Program-made: the position numbers and the translations under genes
Notes under the pieces: generated by a model
Databases searched by the model: none
What the model was told of the DNA's origin: nothing
What the model saw: only the letters and a program-made list of their open reading frames with translations
Shown here: positions 7,515 through 19,993 of the stretch, in pieces
How the letters are laid out: each line of letters opens with the position of its first letter
How positions within the stretch are numbered: position 1 is the first letter of the stretch
Assembly (NCBI GenBank): GCA_023664455.1
Contig: JAMPFM010000019.1
Coordinates: forward strand, 1 to 45,767
DNA from: Blautia sp.
Lineage (GTDB): Bacteria; Bacillota; Clostridia; Lachnospirales; Lachnospiraceae
Direction: 5' to 3'
DNA: 45,767 bases

Positions 7515-8184
7515 AAAGCAGTTAATCATATCTTCTATCATTATTTTATTGCCTATCGTAGCAGGAGTTCTACTATGGGATTATCTACCGGAACAAATCG
7601 CGACGCACTTTGGCATAGATAATGAGCCGGATAGCTGGCAGGCAAAAAGTTTTGTCGTTTTCGGAATACCCTTGATTCTTTTGGTTTTCCATTGGGTCTG
7701 CGTTCTTGTTACAGCCCTTGACCCGAAAAATAAAGGACAGAGCAGCAAGGTTTTTCATATGGTACTCTGGCTTTTACCAGTGATGTCCCTTTTATTATGC
7801 GGTCTTACTTATACGATTGCTTTAGGCAACGAGATGAATATCGGCTTCCTGGCGCGTGCTTTTGTAGGGCTTATGTTTTTGATAGTTGGTAACTACATGC
7901 CGAAATGCAAGCAGAATCATACAATAGGAATCAAAATTACATGGACACTGAGGAATGAAGAAAACTGGAATAAAACGCACCGCTTTGCAGGAAGAATTTG
8001 GGTGATTGGCGGTCTGCTTCTTCTGGTGACTCTGTTTGTCCCCACGGAAAATTTTACGGCTGTATTTTTTGTACTGATAGTGATGATGGTGTCCACTCCA
8101 ATCGTATACTCGTATGTTTATTATCGAAAGCAGCTCAAAAAACAGATATCTGCAAAAGAAGATTCTGTGAATGGGAAAAATTGA
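7489..8184 (+). CDS. sdpI: SdpI family membrane protein (immunity/signal transduction)
   Basis: A 231-residue protein with six hydrophobic segments. The first part carries DYLPEQIATHFGIDNEPDSW (DUF1648-like). The second carries the SdpI signature GNYMPKCKQNHTIGIKITWT and the NWNKTHRFAGRIWVIGG motif around residues 138-175. In the family, SdpI protects against the SdpC killing factor and recruits SdpR to the membrane. The gene overlaps sdpR by 26 bases and is followed 68 bases later by a CPBP protease gene, so the three form one unit. Confidence 0.9.
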   Translation: MKTIIRNNKKQLIISSIIILLPIVAGVLLWDYLPEQIATHFGIDNEPDSWQAKSFVVFGIPLILLVFHWVCVLVTALDPKNKGQSSKVFHMVLWLLPVMSLLLCGLTYTIALGNEMNIGFLARAFVGLMFLIVGNYMPKCKQNHTIGIKITWTLRNEENWNKTHRFAGRIWVIGGLLLLVTLFVPTENFTAVFFVLIVMMVSTPIVYSYVYYRKQLKKQISAKEDSVNGKN

Positions 8185-8252
8185 AAAATTGTCGTGAGGA
8201 ACTGACAATTACAAGAAGTTTCTATACAATATAAAAAATAAGGAGAATGCCT

Positions 8253-9197
8253 ATGAAAGAAACAGACAAAAAACTGGAAACAAAAAGAATCTTACTCTTT
8301 TTGGGAATTACTTTTTGCACGACCTACTGCTACTGCTTTTTTGTAATCTATCCTATGCTTCATACAGACAATGTGCGGGAAGGAACAGAAACGTTTACGA
8401 CATTAGTGATTGCAGCAGCTATGTTTTTTCCGGCGATTGGTGTATTACTGACAAGACTGCTTACAAAAGAGGGCTTTCAAAATGCATGGCTGCGCCCCCA
8501 TTTCAAAGGAAATCTCAAGACTTACCTTCTGGTTTATTTTGGTCCTGGCATTTTGACCATATTAGGCAGCGCTTTGTACTTCCTGATTTTTCCAGGCAGC
8601 TTTGATTCTGAACTAGGATATCTACAGACAACTCTGGAAGCAGCCGGGGGCAACCCTGAAATGTATCCAGTACCCTTATCCACCCAGCTAATCATGCAGG
8701 CGCTGATGGCATTCTTTTTAGGACCGATTATGAATTTTTTTACCTGCTTCGGCGAAGAGTGGGGATGGCGCGGTTATTTATTACCGAAAATGGCGAAAAA
8801 GCTTCCGGCGCTTCCAATGCTTCTAATAAACGGTATCATCTGGGGATTATGGCATGCACCGCTTACGGCAATCGGACATAACTATGGTGTGGGGTATTGG
8901 GGATTTCCATTCACGGGAATTGCAGCAATGTGCCTCTTCTGTATCGTAATGGGCATCTTTTTATCCTATGTTTCCATGAAAACCAAAAGCTGCATCCCTG
9001 CCATTCTGGGACATGGGGCGATAAATAGCTTCGCGGCAATCGGAATCTATTGTACCACTGATGGGGGAAATCCCTTTATCGGACCTGCCCCCACTGGCAT
9101 CATAGGTGCGATTCCCTTTATCATAACAGCTGTAATTATTCTTGTATTTTATTTTAGGAACCATCAGGAAGAAGACTTTCTTTTCCGGAAAAAATGA
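8253..9197 (+). CDS. CPBP family intramembrane glutamic endopeptidase
   Basis: A 314-residue protein with about eight membrane segments. The abortive-infection/CAAX-protease motifs are present: EEWGWR around residue 166-172 (EExxxR) and WGLWHAPL about 35 residues later; a third polar motif HGAINS lies near the C-terminus. CPBP proteins cleave within or at the membrane and often accompany bacteriocin or SdpI-type immunity genes. AGGAG at 8241-8245 fits ATG 8253 (7-base spacing) better than the ATG at 8247 (1 base). The last 34 bases overlap the end of the convergent XRE gene. Self-protection together with SdpI is the likely role. Confidence 0.9.
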   Translation: MKETDKKLETKRILLFLGITFCTTYCYCFFVIYPMLHTDNVREGTETFTTLVIAAAMFFPAIGVLLTRLLTKEGFQNAWLRPHFKGNLKTYLLVYFGPGILTILGSALYFLIFPGSFDSELGYLQTTLEAAGGNPEMYPVPLSTQLIMQALMAFFLGPIMNFFTCFGEEWGWRGYLLPKMAKKLPALPMLLINGIIWGLWHAPLTAIGHNYGVGYWGFPFTGIAAMCLFCIVMGIFLSYVSMKTKSCIPAILGHGAINSFAAIGIYCTTDGGNPFIGPAPTGIIGAIPFIITAVIILVFYFRNHQEEDFLFRKK

Positions 9198-9934
9198 ATG
9201 ACTTCATAATAAACCGGAATCGTCAGAAACAAAACCCAGGTCGGATGCCAGACCATTTTTACAAGACCTATGTACAGAAAAAGAAAAACCATCAGTATCG
9301 GATAGGCAAATCTGTCGGCGCGTCTCTTTTTTACGGAGTCAATCGCACTGCTGATAATCGGTATGAAGAAGAAAATCAGCCAGCCCGGATGCCATAAATG
9401 AAAGAGACAGCCGATTGCAATATAAATAACTAATGTTATTAATCCAATCGGAAACTCTGCCCTGTTATAGCCAAACAAATGACCTTCCACTGCCTCGCCG
9501 TTAACATATGCGCCTTCTTTATCAATATGTACCTCGTCTTTATCGTCCGTTACGTGAATCCCATCCCACCCGACATGGACTTCCCCATTTTTATCCTTGA
9601 CATGGATTCCCTGAAAACCAATATGCACATATTCGTCTTTTTCGTCAGCGTAATTTACGGGAATTTCCTCATCATTTAGTGGAATTTCTTCCTCATTTAG
9701 CAGAAGCGCTTCATCATTTGGCAAAATCTCTTCATCCGTCTTCAGCAGCTCGTCCAAAGATACCTTATAAAGCCGGGCGAGTAAAATCAGATTATCCGTA
9801 TCGGGAGAGGCTTCTGCACGCTCCCATTTGCTCACCGCTTGCCTGCTTATGCCTAGTTTTTCCGCCAGCGCTTCCTGCGATAAATGATTCGCTTTCCTCA
9901 GTTCCACCAATCTGTTTGCAATTTCAATGTTCAT
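9164..9934 (-). CDS. XRE-family regulator with tandem repeats and C-terminal membrane helices
   Basis: A 256-residue protein. Residues 5-60 are a helix-turn-helix (LSQEALAEKLGISRQAVSKW). An acidic stretch follows with repeats of the type EEIPLND (about 65-95). Then come three 16-residue units, VHIGFQGIHVKDKNGE, VHVGWDGIHVTDDKDE and a diverged third (about 101-148). Four short hydrophobic segments rich in Trp/His fill the C-terminus. Membrane-tethered XRE regulators of this sort are common in Firmicutes, and the middle domain may sense an envelope signal. AAAGGAG lies 11 bases before the ATG. Its 3' end overlaps the CPBP gene. Confidence 0.85.
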   Translation of the reverse strand: MNIEIANRLVELRKANHLSQEALAEKLGISRQAVSKWERAEASPDTDNLILLARLYKVSLDELLKTDEEILPNDEALLLNEEEIPLNDEEIPVNYADEKDEYVHIGFQGIHVKDKNGEVHVGWDGIHVTDDKDEVHIDKEGAYVNGEAVEGHLFGYNRAEFPIGLITLVIYIAIGCLFHLWHPGWLIFFFIPIISSAIDSVKKRRADRFAYPILMVFLFLYIGLVKMVWHPTWVLFLTIPVYYEVIHFFRKRKSSS

Positions 9935-10041
9935 AATCTCTTATTCTCCTTTATCGAGTAATTTCCTATATGATAAGAAAAATACCCTGGTTGCGCCATC
10001 CATTCTGGGTTTCAACGCCGCAACTATCGGTTGCTTTCGCT

Positions 10042-10530
10042 TTATTTCCAGACGCAGGGCAATGTCTTGCCCCATGCCGCAATCAGTCTTTCCAGAGACC
10101 ATGCGGCATTGGCGGGACTCGTGGATGGAAGGACGATATCTTCCCGGCATATCGTATTTTTTATGTACTTCTGATAATATTTGTGCGCCGTCTGTCCGTT
10201 TGTGAAAAGATACTCTATCTCTGTTTCCTTAAACAGTCTTCCAATATCATTGGGTACGACGTTTTTGATGCTGCTGTCGCTGGAGCCTTCGATATCGCAG
10301 CTGGCAATCACGTCCCAGAGTGCGATATGGCGGGACAGCAGCAATTTCTTTTTTTCTTCTATCGTAACCGGCGCCGGACTTTCCGTAACTGCCGCCAACA
10401 CTTTCCAGAAACGGTTCTGGGGATGATGATAGAAAAACTGCGCTTCCCTGGATTTCACGCTCGGAAAGGAGCCAAGCAGAAGAATCCTCGACTTCCTGTC
10501 ATAGAGAGGCTCTATGTTATGATATTCCAT
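10042..10530 (-). CDS. Hypoxanthine/deoxyinosine-DNA glycosylase (UDG superfamily, family 6-like)
   Basis: A 162-residue DNA repair enzyme that would remove deaminated adenine. RILLLGSFPSVKSREAQFFY (about 15-34) followed by HHPQNRFW is the active-site region of the HDG branch of uracil-DNA glycosylases. STSPANAAWS near the C-terminus is the second motif. A longer open frame begins at 10620, but it would overlap the upstream gene by 71 bases. ATG 10530 has an AAAGGAG box and leaves a 19-base gap, so I chose it. Confidence 0.85.
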   Translation of the reverse strand: MEYHNIEPLYDRKSRILLLGSFPSVKSREAQFFYHHPQNRFWKVLAAVTESPAPVTIEEKKKLLLSRHIALWDVIASCDIEGSSDSSIKNVVPNDIGRLFKETEIEYLFTNGQTAHKYYQKYIKNTICREDIVLPSTSPANAAWSLERLIAAWGKTLPCVWK

Positions 10531-10549
10531 TTTGATATCTACTCCTTTA

Positions 10550-13096
10550 TCAGTCCCTTTTCTTTCTCGCATAGGTAATGAAAGTATTTCCATTCTCTTC
10601 CAGCCACTGCGTGGAATCATTCATCCCTTTTTTATATACTTCGCCAGTCAGCGGGTCCATGACGACGATATTTAACTCGTTAAATCCTACGATTAAGACC
10701 GCATTACCGTCCTGCAGCATCGCCAGTACCGGAATATCCATATTGACATAGTATAAAACCGCATCCAGGCTGCACCCTGTCAAATCCAGAACCTGCGCAT
10801 CCCGCAGACTCGCTTCTAAGATGGAAGACACTGTTTTTCCCTGCTGCAAAAGATATTCTGTACTCCTCGACACGCCCTCGAATTTTAAAATCGTATCCAG
10901 GCAGACGGAAAGCGTGCTGTTTGATTCCGTTACCTGTTCACCTTCTATCGCCATAATCTGGTTTTTCGTGCTGCGGGCGCTCCGTTTCCAGATATAATCG
11001 CCTTCCCTGTCAACAATAACACCTGCATTTTCATAGGCATAGATAACTGCCTTGCCGGGGTCTGCAAAAATTCCTTCAATCCCATTTTTCCCATATACAT
11101 AAAAAAGGTCTTCCGTTATCTCATTTTCCTGCATGACGATTTCGCGGTTTCCTTCAAAAAGCACTTCTTTCGGAGTCAGACGTTTCAGGGCTTTGGTATC
11201 AATCTCTTCTTTGACCGCGATTTCCTGAATCGTCTCGTAGACGTCGATTGCCACGCTCATGACGCTGTTGCTTCCTGTGGTTACTTTTTCCGTGCTCATA
11301 ATCTGGTCGTCCGTCGTCGGGATATATTCCTCCGTTTCCTCATCCCAAATGACTCTGGACAATGTAATCTGATTTCCGGCTATGGCGCTATCTACCACAT
11401 ACACGCCTTCTTCCTGATAACTTTTTAACAAATTCCCGTCTTCCCCCTGGATTTTCAGACGGTACATCGGAAACGTCGAAACACCCTTATAATTACTTGC
11501 CACATCTCTTTCCCTGGCAAGTCCGTAAATTAAATCTTCTTCCATAAAACCGAGCAGCGCGATATATTCCCCTTTTCCCGCAGAAATTTCCTCGGTTTCC
11601 TCGGTGCCCATATTGAACAGTTTCAAAGTAGTACAACTGTACTTATTTCCGCCTTCCTGCCATACAAGCATCTTATTGGACTTGGACACTTTATAATTAT
11701 CTTCCGTCAGATTGGATACGATGAGGGAATAATTCCGTTCCTTCAAATCGATGGCATAGACAGAACCTTCTAGCATCAGATAACAAATCTCGGATTTATT
11801 GATATATGCCAGTTTTTCCACATCGCTTTTCAGCAGTTCATAAGAACGCCCGTAAGGAATATAAATCTGTTCCTCTACCGTATTCGTCATGCTGTTGTAA
11901 AAATAGACGGACACCCCTACTTCGCCTTCATGCCGCCCCCTGTTCATATAGCCATAGACGATAAATTCGACGTTTCCCGCCTCGTCCACATTCAGGATTC
12001 TGATTCGATGGCGGTTATAACTGCTTCTTACATCTACAATATCCTCTCCCGTGTCATAAAAAGAAAATAAAAGCGCCAATTTCTTATCAGTCACATTATA
12101 ACTATACAGTTTATTGGAAGAAACAAAGGCAAAGACATTGCCGCCGTAGCTTTCTTCCATTTCCACGTCTTTCCCTACAATCCCCAGCATAATCTTATCA
12201 TTGACAAACACATCCGCCGTATCGTCAAAAACCTGCGTCATTTCCCTGTCAAAATCCAGCAGATACATGCGGTCAGGCGTATAACGAATCCGATAATACT
12301 CCCGGACAAGATAATAGGTCTTCTCTCTGCCGCTCTGGGAAAGCGCTATATATTCTAACTGAAAGGAACCTGTCCGTTCCTCTAACTCCTTGATATCAAC
12401 GATAGGCTCCGTAATCCGCTGCACCTGCAAATCGCCCCATGTTACCTGCTTGAAACTGCTGTGTATATTGACTTTATGAAGCGTGGTGTTGTCGCCCTCG
12501 GCATTGGATTCTAAGTACTTCGTCAACTCTGCCGCCGCTTCCCTGTCAAAAGTGCGTTGATGGAAGTCCAGCACATATTCTAACTTTTCCCGAATATAGG
12601 TTTCTTCGGATTGCATGACTCTTGTATAATAACATATGTTATTATATGTTTCGGTTTTTACTTTTAATACCAGCATATATTCTTCGCCCGCACTGATTAA
12701 ATCTTTCAGGGTGATCTCACAGCGAATCTGCTCATTCAATTCCCGGAAATTCTCAATTTCCGTATTTTCCACCAGCCGTTCCCCGTTGATGCTTCTCACT
12801 TCAAAAGAAAGCGCCTCAATTTTATTCCCATAAGTATCCAGTATAAAAGAAATGTTTCTATCCGCCCCAATCGGCAGCAAAGTATCCCGCAGATAACTGA
12901 TATCCATATCCTTTACATAGCCATGCAGCCTGTTGACCGGATATTCCTCTATCTGCATCGTAATAACCGGAAGCTCCGCCTCTTTCATTTCCATCGTCAT
13001 ATCTGTATTGCCTTTATTCATGACGGCGCTGATGCCAAACAAGGCAGCCAGAAACACTATGACCAGATAAACTGCTTTTATAATCGTTTTTTTCAT
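10550..13096 (-). CDS. Large membrane-anchored extracellular protein with degenerate C39-like tail
   Basis: An 848-residue protein. MKKTIIKAVYLVIVFLAALFG is a signal anchor, so the rest should face outward. The bulk (about 35-700) is beta-rich with repeated aromatic strands (for example FAFVSSNKLYSYNV and GSVYAIDL), suggesting a beta-propeller-like fold. The last ~110 residues (LDLTGCSLDAVLYYVNMDIPVLAMLQDGNAVLIVGF..., then VVMDPLTGEVYK) have the layout of a peptidase C39-like domain. The usual catalytic His before AVLIVGF is Asn here, so peptidase activity is doubtful. ATG 13096 is preferred to an in-frame GTG at 13132. The deoxyinosine glycosylase follows 19 bases later. The cellular role is unknown. 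Confidence 0.8.
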   Translation of the reverse strand: MKKTIIKAVYLVIVFLAALFGISAVMNKGNTDMTMEMKEAELPVITMQIEEYPVNRLHGYVKDMDISYLRDTLLPIGADRNISFILDTYGNKIEALSFEVRSINGERLVENTEIENFRELNEQIRCEITLKDLISAGEEYMLVLKVKTETYNNICYYTRVMQSEETYIREKLEYVLDFHQRTFDREAAAELTKYLESNAEGDNTTLHKVNIHSSFKQVTWGDLQVQRITEPIVDIKELEERTGSFQLEYIALSQSGREKTYYLVREYYRIRYTPDRMYLLDFDREMTQVFDDTADVFVNDKIMLGIVGKDVEMEESYGGNVFAFVSSNKLYSYNVTDKKLALLFSFYDTGEDIVDVRSSYNRHRIRILNVDEAGNVEFIVYGYMNRGRHEGEVGVSVYFYNSMTNTVEEQIYIPYGRSYELLKSDVEKLAYINKSEICYLMLEGSVYAIDLKERNYSLIVSNLTEDNYKVSKSNKMLVWQEGGNKYSCTTLKLFNMGTEETEEISAGKGEYIALLGFMEEDLIYGLARERDVASNYKGVSTFPMYRLKIQGEDGNLLKSYQEEGVYVVDSAIAGNQITLSRVIWDEETEEYIPTTDDQIMSTEKVTTGSNSVMSVAIDVYETIQEIAVKEEIDTKALKRLTPKEVLFEGNREIVMQENEITEDLFYVYGKNGIEGIFADPGKAVIYAYENAGVIVDREGDYIWKRSARSTKNQIMAIEGEQVTESNSTLSVCLDTILKFEGVSRSTEYLLQQGKTVSSILEASLRDAQVLDLTGCSLDAVLYYVNMDIPVLAMLQDGNAVLIVGFNELNIVVMDPLTGEVYKKGMNDSTQWLEENGNTFITYARKKRD

Positions 13097-13158
13097 ACGC
13101 TTCCTATTCCTTCTAAAATCCTTTTGTAACACAAAGACTTTTCTTACTTTTTATCTGC

Positions 13159-14370
13159 TTACTTTTCTAATAACTTCTGTAAGGTTGTCCTAATCTGCAA
13201 AAATTCAGTAACATCTGATATTTTATTCCATTCTTCCTGTCGCGCTACAGGTTTTCCATCACGCTTTTTCACCGCACGGATTAGCAGATTCTTCGGCGTA
13301 TGCTCCATATCAATAAATTCCAACAAATCTGTATGATATCCTTCCGCCTTCAGCATATCCGCCCGCAGCGCGTCCGTAATCAGCGCAGACATCCGCTCCT
13401 TAATAATTCCGTATTGCAAAAGGGGCTGCAGCTTGTCACAGGCAATCTGTCCGTTCACCTCATGCTGACAGCAGGGAACGGACAGGATTACCCTCGCATT
13501 CCATTTAATCGCTTTTTCCAACGCATAATCCGTTGCCGTATCGCAGGCATGTAAGGTTACTACCATATCCGCCCCGGTAATTTCCGTAAATTCCTCAATA
13601 TTCCCTACTATGAATTTCAGTTTCTGATAGCCATATTTCTTACTCAGTCCGTTACACTTTTCAATAACATCTGCTTTTAAATCCAGTCCCGTAATCGCCA
13701 CGTCCCTTCCCATCAGCTCATGAAGATAATAGTAGATGGCAAACGTCAGATAGGATTTCCCGCATCCGAAATCTACGATTCTTATTTCCCTATCCTTAGG
13801 CAGCGCGGGCAGGACTCCTTCTATAAATTCCAAAAACCGGTTAATCTGTTTATATTTATCGTATTTTGCCCGGATAATTTTTCCGTCTTTGCTCTGTACG
13901 CCCAGGTCTATCAGAAAAGGGACGGGAATCCCTTCTTTCAGGATATAATTTTTTACCCTGTTATGCGTCATGGAAGCAGTTATGGATTCAAGCGGCTGAT
14001 TTGTTCCATCCATTTTAATAACGCCTGTTTTCGCTGTATTCATTTTCTTTTTTATCGTTAACTTTCCTTTTTTGCTGCCTAAAATAACAGCCTTTAGATT
14101 AGTATGCTCGATTTCACACTGTTTAAAATCCCGCAGCATATAATTTTCGATGCGGGGAATTATCTCCGTATCCCGGTAGTTTGCATGGAAAACCTGCGTT
14201 CCCCGGTATGCGGTTTCCTGAAAGAGCACTTCGCCCTTTAACATAACAGGTCTTATTTTAACCTTAGTAGTCTCGTTCCCTTTCCGGGCATTGCTGATAA
14301 TCATCTGGTACAACCCCGGATTCACCGTATTTTCCAGTAATTTTTTAAATGTCTCATCCATTCCTGTCAC
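13159..14370 (-). CDS. Class I SAM-dependent methyltransferase (Methyltransf_32-like)
   Basis: A 403-residue protein. An N-terminal region of about 180 residues precedes a Rossmann-type domain: IRIVDFGCGKSYLTFAIYYYL (motif I, about 200-220), AITGLDLKADVIEKCN, then VVTLHACDTATDYALEKAI and ILSVPCCQHEV. The CDTATD and PCCQHE motifs are those of the GSTCD/TRM13-like Methyltransf_32 group, several members of which act on RNA; the substrate here is not known. The start is GTG 14370 (GGAG 4 bases upstream) or ATG 14361. The leader is the third copy of the structured intercistronic element. Confidence 0.8.
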   Translation of the reverse strand: MTGMDETFKKLLENTVNPGLYQMIISNARKGNETTKVKIRPVMLKGEVLFQETAYRGTQVFHANYRDTEIIPRIENYMLRDFKQCEIEHTNLKAVILGSKKGKLTIKKKMNTAKTGVIKMDGTNQPLESITASMTHNRVKNYILKEGIPVPFLIDLGVQSKDGKIIRAKYDKYKQINRFLEFIEGVLPALPKDREIRIVDFGCGKSYLTFAIYYYLHELMGRDVAITGLDLKADVIEKCNGLSKKYGYQKLKFIVGNIEEFTEITGADMVVTLHACDTATDYALEKAIKWNARVILSVPCCQHEVNGQIACDKLQPLLQYGIIKERMSALITDALRADMLKAEGYHTDLLEFIDMEHTPKNLLIRAVKKRDGKPVARQEEWNKISDVTEFLQIRTTLQKLLEK

Positions 14371-14385
14371 ACATCTCCATAACCT

Positions 14386-14425
14386 GCGATGTTTGTGCCG
14401 ACGTGCAGACGTCGCGCAAACTCGC
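14386..14425 (-). repeat. Structured intercistronic element, copy 3
   Basis: An imperfect hairpin with outer stem GCGA/TCGC, then GTTTG/CAAAC, and inner stem CGACGT/ACGTCG around a 4-base loop. On the minus strand it is followed by CGCAGGTTA and a GGAG box. It lies between the stop of the 141-aa gene and the start of the methyltransferase. Compared with copies at 5918-5960 and 24876-24922, the inner stem differs on both strands in a way that keeps pairing. Confidence 0.65.
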
Positions 14426-14435
14426 GAAAGCCGGG

Positions 14436-14861
14436 CTAAAATCTCAAAATTCCGTTGTGATTCGTATGTCGTTTCTTATAAATTTCATAATATAACAGTA
14501 CCTGCACAAACTCCTCCAGCTCACCCCAGGGCGTCTTGGCAGCGTCCGCAGATTTATAGCCGGAGTCCTCTGCGTCCGTATTTTCCGTGGCATGTTGGGC
14601 AGCTTCCATTCGTTTGATTTTATCCATAACAACCTGTACTAATTTATACAACTGCCATTTATCCGGGTATTCATCGTAGATACAGCTTCCTTCATAATCC
14701 ATCGTATTTAAAATATCCGCTATGATTCTCTGATATTTCTTCGCCTGTGCCGGATACATCTGCTGCAGATATTCCAAATCACGCGTTACAGTATCCTCTT
14801 CCTGATAATATAACGGAAGCGGGTACGCCATATAAAAAGGAAGAATTTTTGACTGATTCAT
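14436..14861 (-). CDS. Conserved hypothetical protein (141 aa)
   Basis: A soluble, charged, probably all-helical protein. It starts MNQSKILPFYMAYPLPLYY and contains DLEYLQQMYPAQAKKYQRII, a polar insert rich in Ala/Asp/Glu around residues 90-115, and a C-terminal helix EEFVQVLLYYEIYKKRH. I do not recognise a domain. AGGAG precedes the ATG. It is the first gene of a unit that continues through the structured element into the methyltransferase. Confidence 0.7.
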   Translation of the reverse strand: MNQSKILPFYMAYPLPLYYQEEDTVTRDLEYLQQMYPAQAKKYQRIIADILNTMDYEGSCIYDEYPDKWQLYKLVQVVMDKIKRMEAAQHATENTDAEDSGYKSADAAKTPWGELEEFVQVLLYYEIYKKRHTNHNGILRF

Positions 14862-15013
14862 ATCTATGTCTCCTGTCCGCCTATGCGGTCATCCAATCTT
14901 TATTCTATCATATGCAGAAGAAATAGAAGCTGTGTCATTATGCGCATGAGGACGCCCTAAGCTGCATTGAGCCTTCAGGCTGCTTTTTGCGCTTCATGCT
15001 GCTTTGGCATAAA

Positions 15014-15041
15014 GAGGACAGGCGTCTTCTCACCTGTCCTC
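15014..15041 (-). terminator. Probable terminator of the ATP synthase operon
   Basis: On the minus strand GAGGACAGG, a 10-base loop and CCTGTCCTC form a perfect 9-bp stem about 30 bases after the atpC stop. The T-run after it is short (TTT), so termination may be partial. The 14862-15071 gap holds nothing else apart from an imperfect repeat of AGGCTG/GCATGAAGCG-like sequence. Confidence 0.55.
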
Positions 15042-15071
15042 TTCTCACACGCAATCTCAATCTGTATCTTG

Positions 15072-15479
15072 TTATTCTACCGCATTAATTCTGGCAACCG
15101 CACGCCGCAGCGACATCTCTGCGCGCTTCATATCCGTACCCGGAGCGTTTTCCCGGATACGCCCTTCTGCACGCTCTTTGGCTTCCTTTGCACGGTTTAC
15201 ATCAATTTCTGCGGGCCACTCGATAATTTCCGCCAGAATCGTCACCTTATCGGACAAAACTTCGGCAAATCCGGCATGTAACGCCGCTTCCCTGACTTCG
15301 CTATCCTGTGTAATCGTCAAAATGCCGGGGGCGATAATCATGGTCATCGGAATGTGCTGTTTATAGATTCCGACTTCGCCTTCTACGGTATTAAATTCAA
15401 CCATAGACACATCTTCCTCATAAAATACTCTGTCCGGTGTGATTATTTTTAATTTAAACTTGTTATCATTTTCTGCCAT
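15072..15479 (-). CDS. atpC: ATP synthase F1 subunit epsilon
   Basis: A 135-residue protein. It has the N-terminal beta-sandwich (KLKIITPDRVFYEEDVSMVE, then EVGIYKQHIPMTMIIAPGIL) and a C-terminal two-helix hairpin (INRAKEAKERAE-type region to RAVARINAVE). Epsilon links the rotor to the c ring and restrains ATP hydrolysis. It is the last gene of the operon, 11 bases after atpD. Its length is normal. Confidence 0.97.
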   Translation of the reverse strand: MAENDNKFKLKIITPDRVFYEEDVSMVEFNTVEGEVGIYKQHIPMTMIIAPGILTITQDSEVREAALHAGFAEVLSDKVTILAEIIEWPAEIDVNRAKEAKERAEGRIRENAPGTDMKRAEMSLRRAVARINAVE

Positions 15480-15490
15480 ACCGGTCCCCC

Positions 15491-17820
<2,330 letters not shown>

Positions 17821-17855
17821 AGCGTCACCTCCCATTTTCTACTTTCTAAAATTGC

Positions 17856-19367
<1,512 letters not shown>

Positions 19368-19447
19368 TCATACGCACCTTTCTTTTTGATTTTCACCGCA
19401 GATATACAATCGCTGCCCTATCTGCGTTTTTCAGTACTCATCCGTAC

Positions 19448-19993
19448 TTATACCTGCACTTTCAGCAATTCTTTCTGCAGCTCGTTTAACTTGGTCCGGA
19501 TACTGCTATCCACAACCCTGTCGCCGATACGGATAACCATACCGCCGATCAGATCCCCATCTTGCTGATAATGCATTTCCATAGACTTATAGTCCGTTGT
19601 TTCTATAATTTTGCGTTCAATCTTCTGACGCTGTTCCTCTTTCAGCGGCACCGCCGTCGTTACGGTGGCGATACCGATTCCTCTATATTCCTTTACTTTT
19701 GCCAGAAAATATTCCAGAATCCCGTCTATTTCTGCATAGCGGTCCTTGGAAATGACGATTGTCAAAAATCCCAGCAGCTCCTTGGAAACCCTCCCCTGAA
19801 AGACCTCTGTAACAACCTGGAGCTTCTCTTCCTTGCTGACCTTTGGATGGGTCAGCAGTTTTCCGAATTCTACATTTTCTTTCAGAATTTCCTGAAGCTG
19901 CGTAATTTCTTCCAACAATTCCTCTACCTTGTTTTCCTCTATTGCAAGCTCAAACAAGGCGTCTCCATATGTCTTTGAAATTAGCTTAGCCAT
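19448..19993 (-). CDS. atpH: ATP synthase F1 subunit delta
   Basis: A 181-residue peripheral-stalk subunit. It starts MAKLISKTYGDALFELAIEE and has the family's C-terminal GDLIGGMVIRIGDRVVDSSI motif. It overlaps atpF by 13 bases, so translation is likely coupled. An 83-base gap separates it from atpA. Confidence 0.96.
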   Translation of the reverse strand: MAKLISKTYGDALFELAIEENKVEELLEEITQLQEILKENVEFGKLLTHPKVSKEEKLQVVTEVFQGRVSKELLGFLTIVISKDRYAEIDGILEYFLAKVKEYRGIGIATVTTAVPLKEEQRQKIERKIIETTDYKSMEMHYQQDGDLIGGMVIRIGDRVVDSSIRTKLNELQKELLKVQV

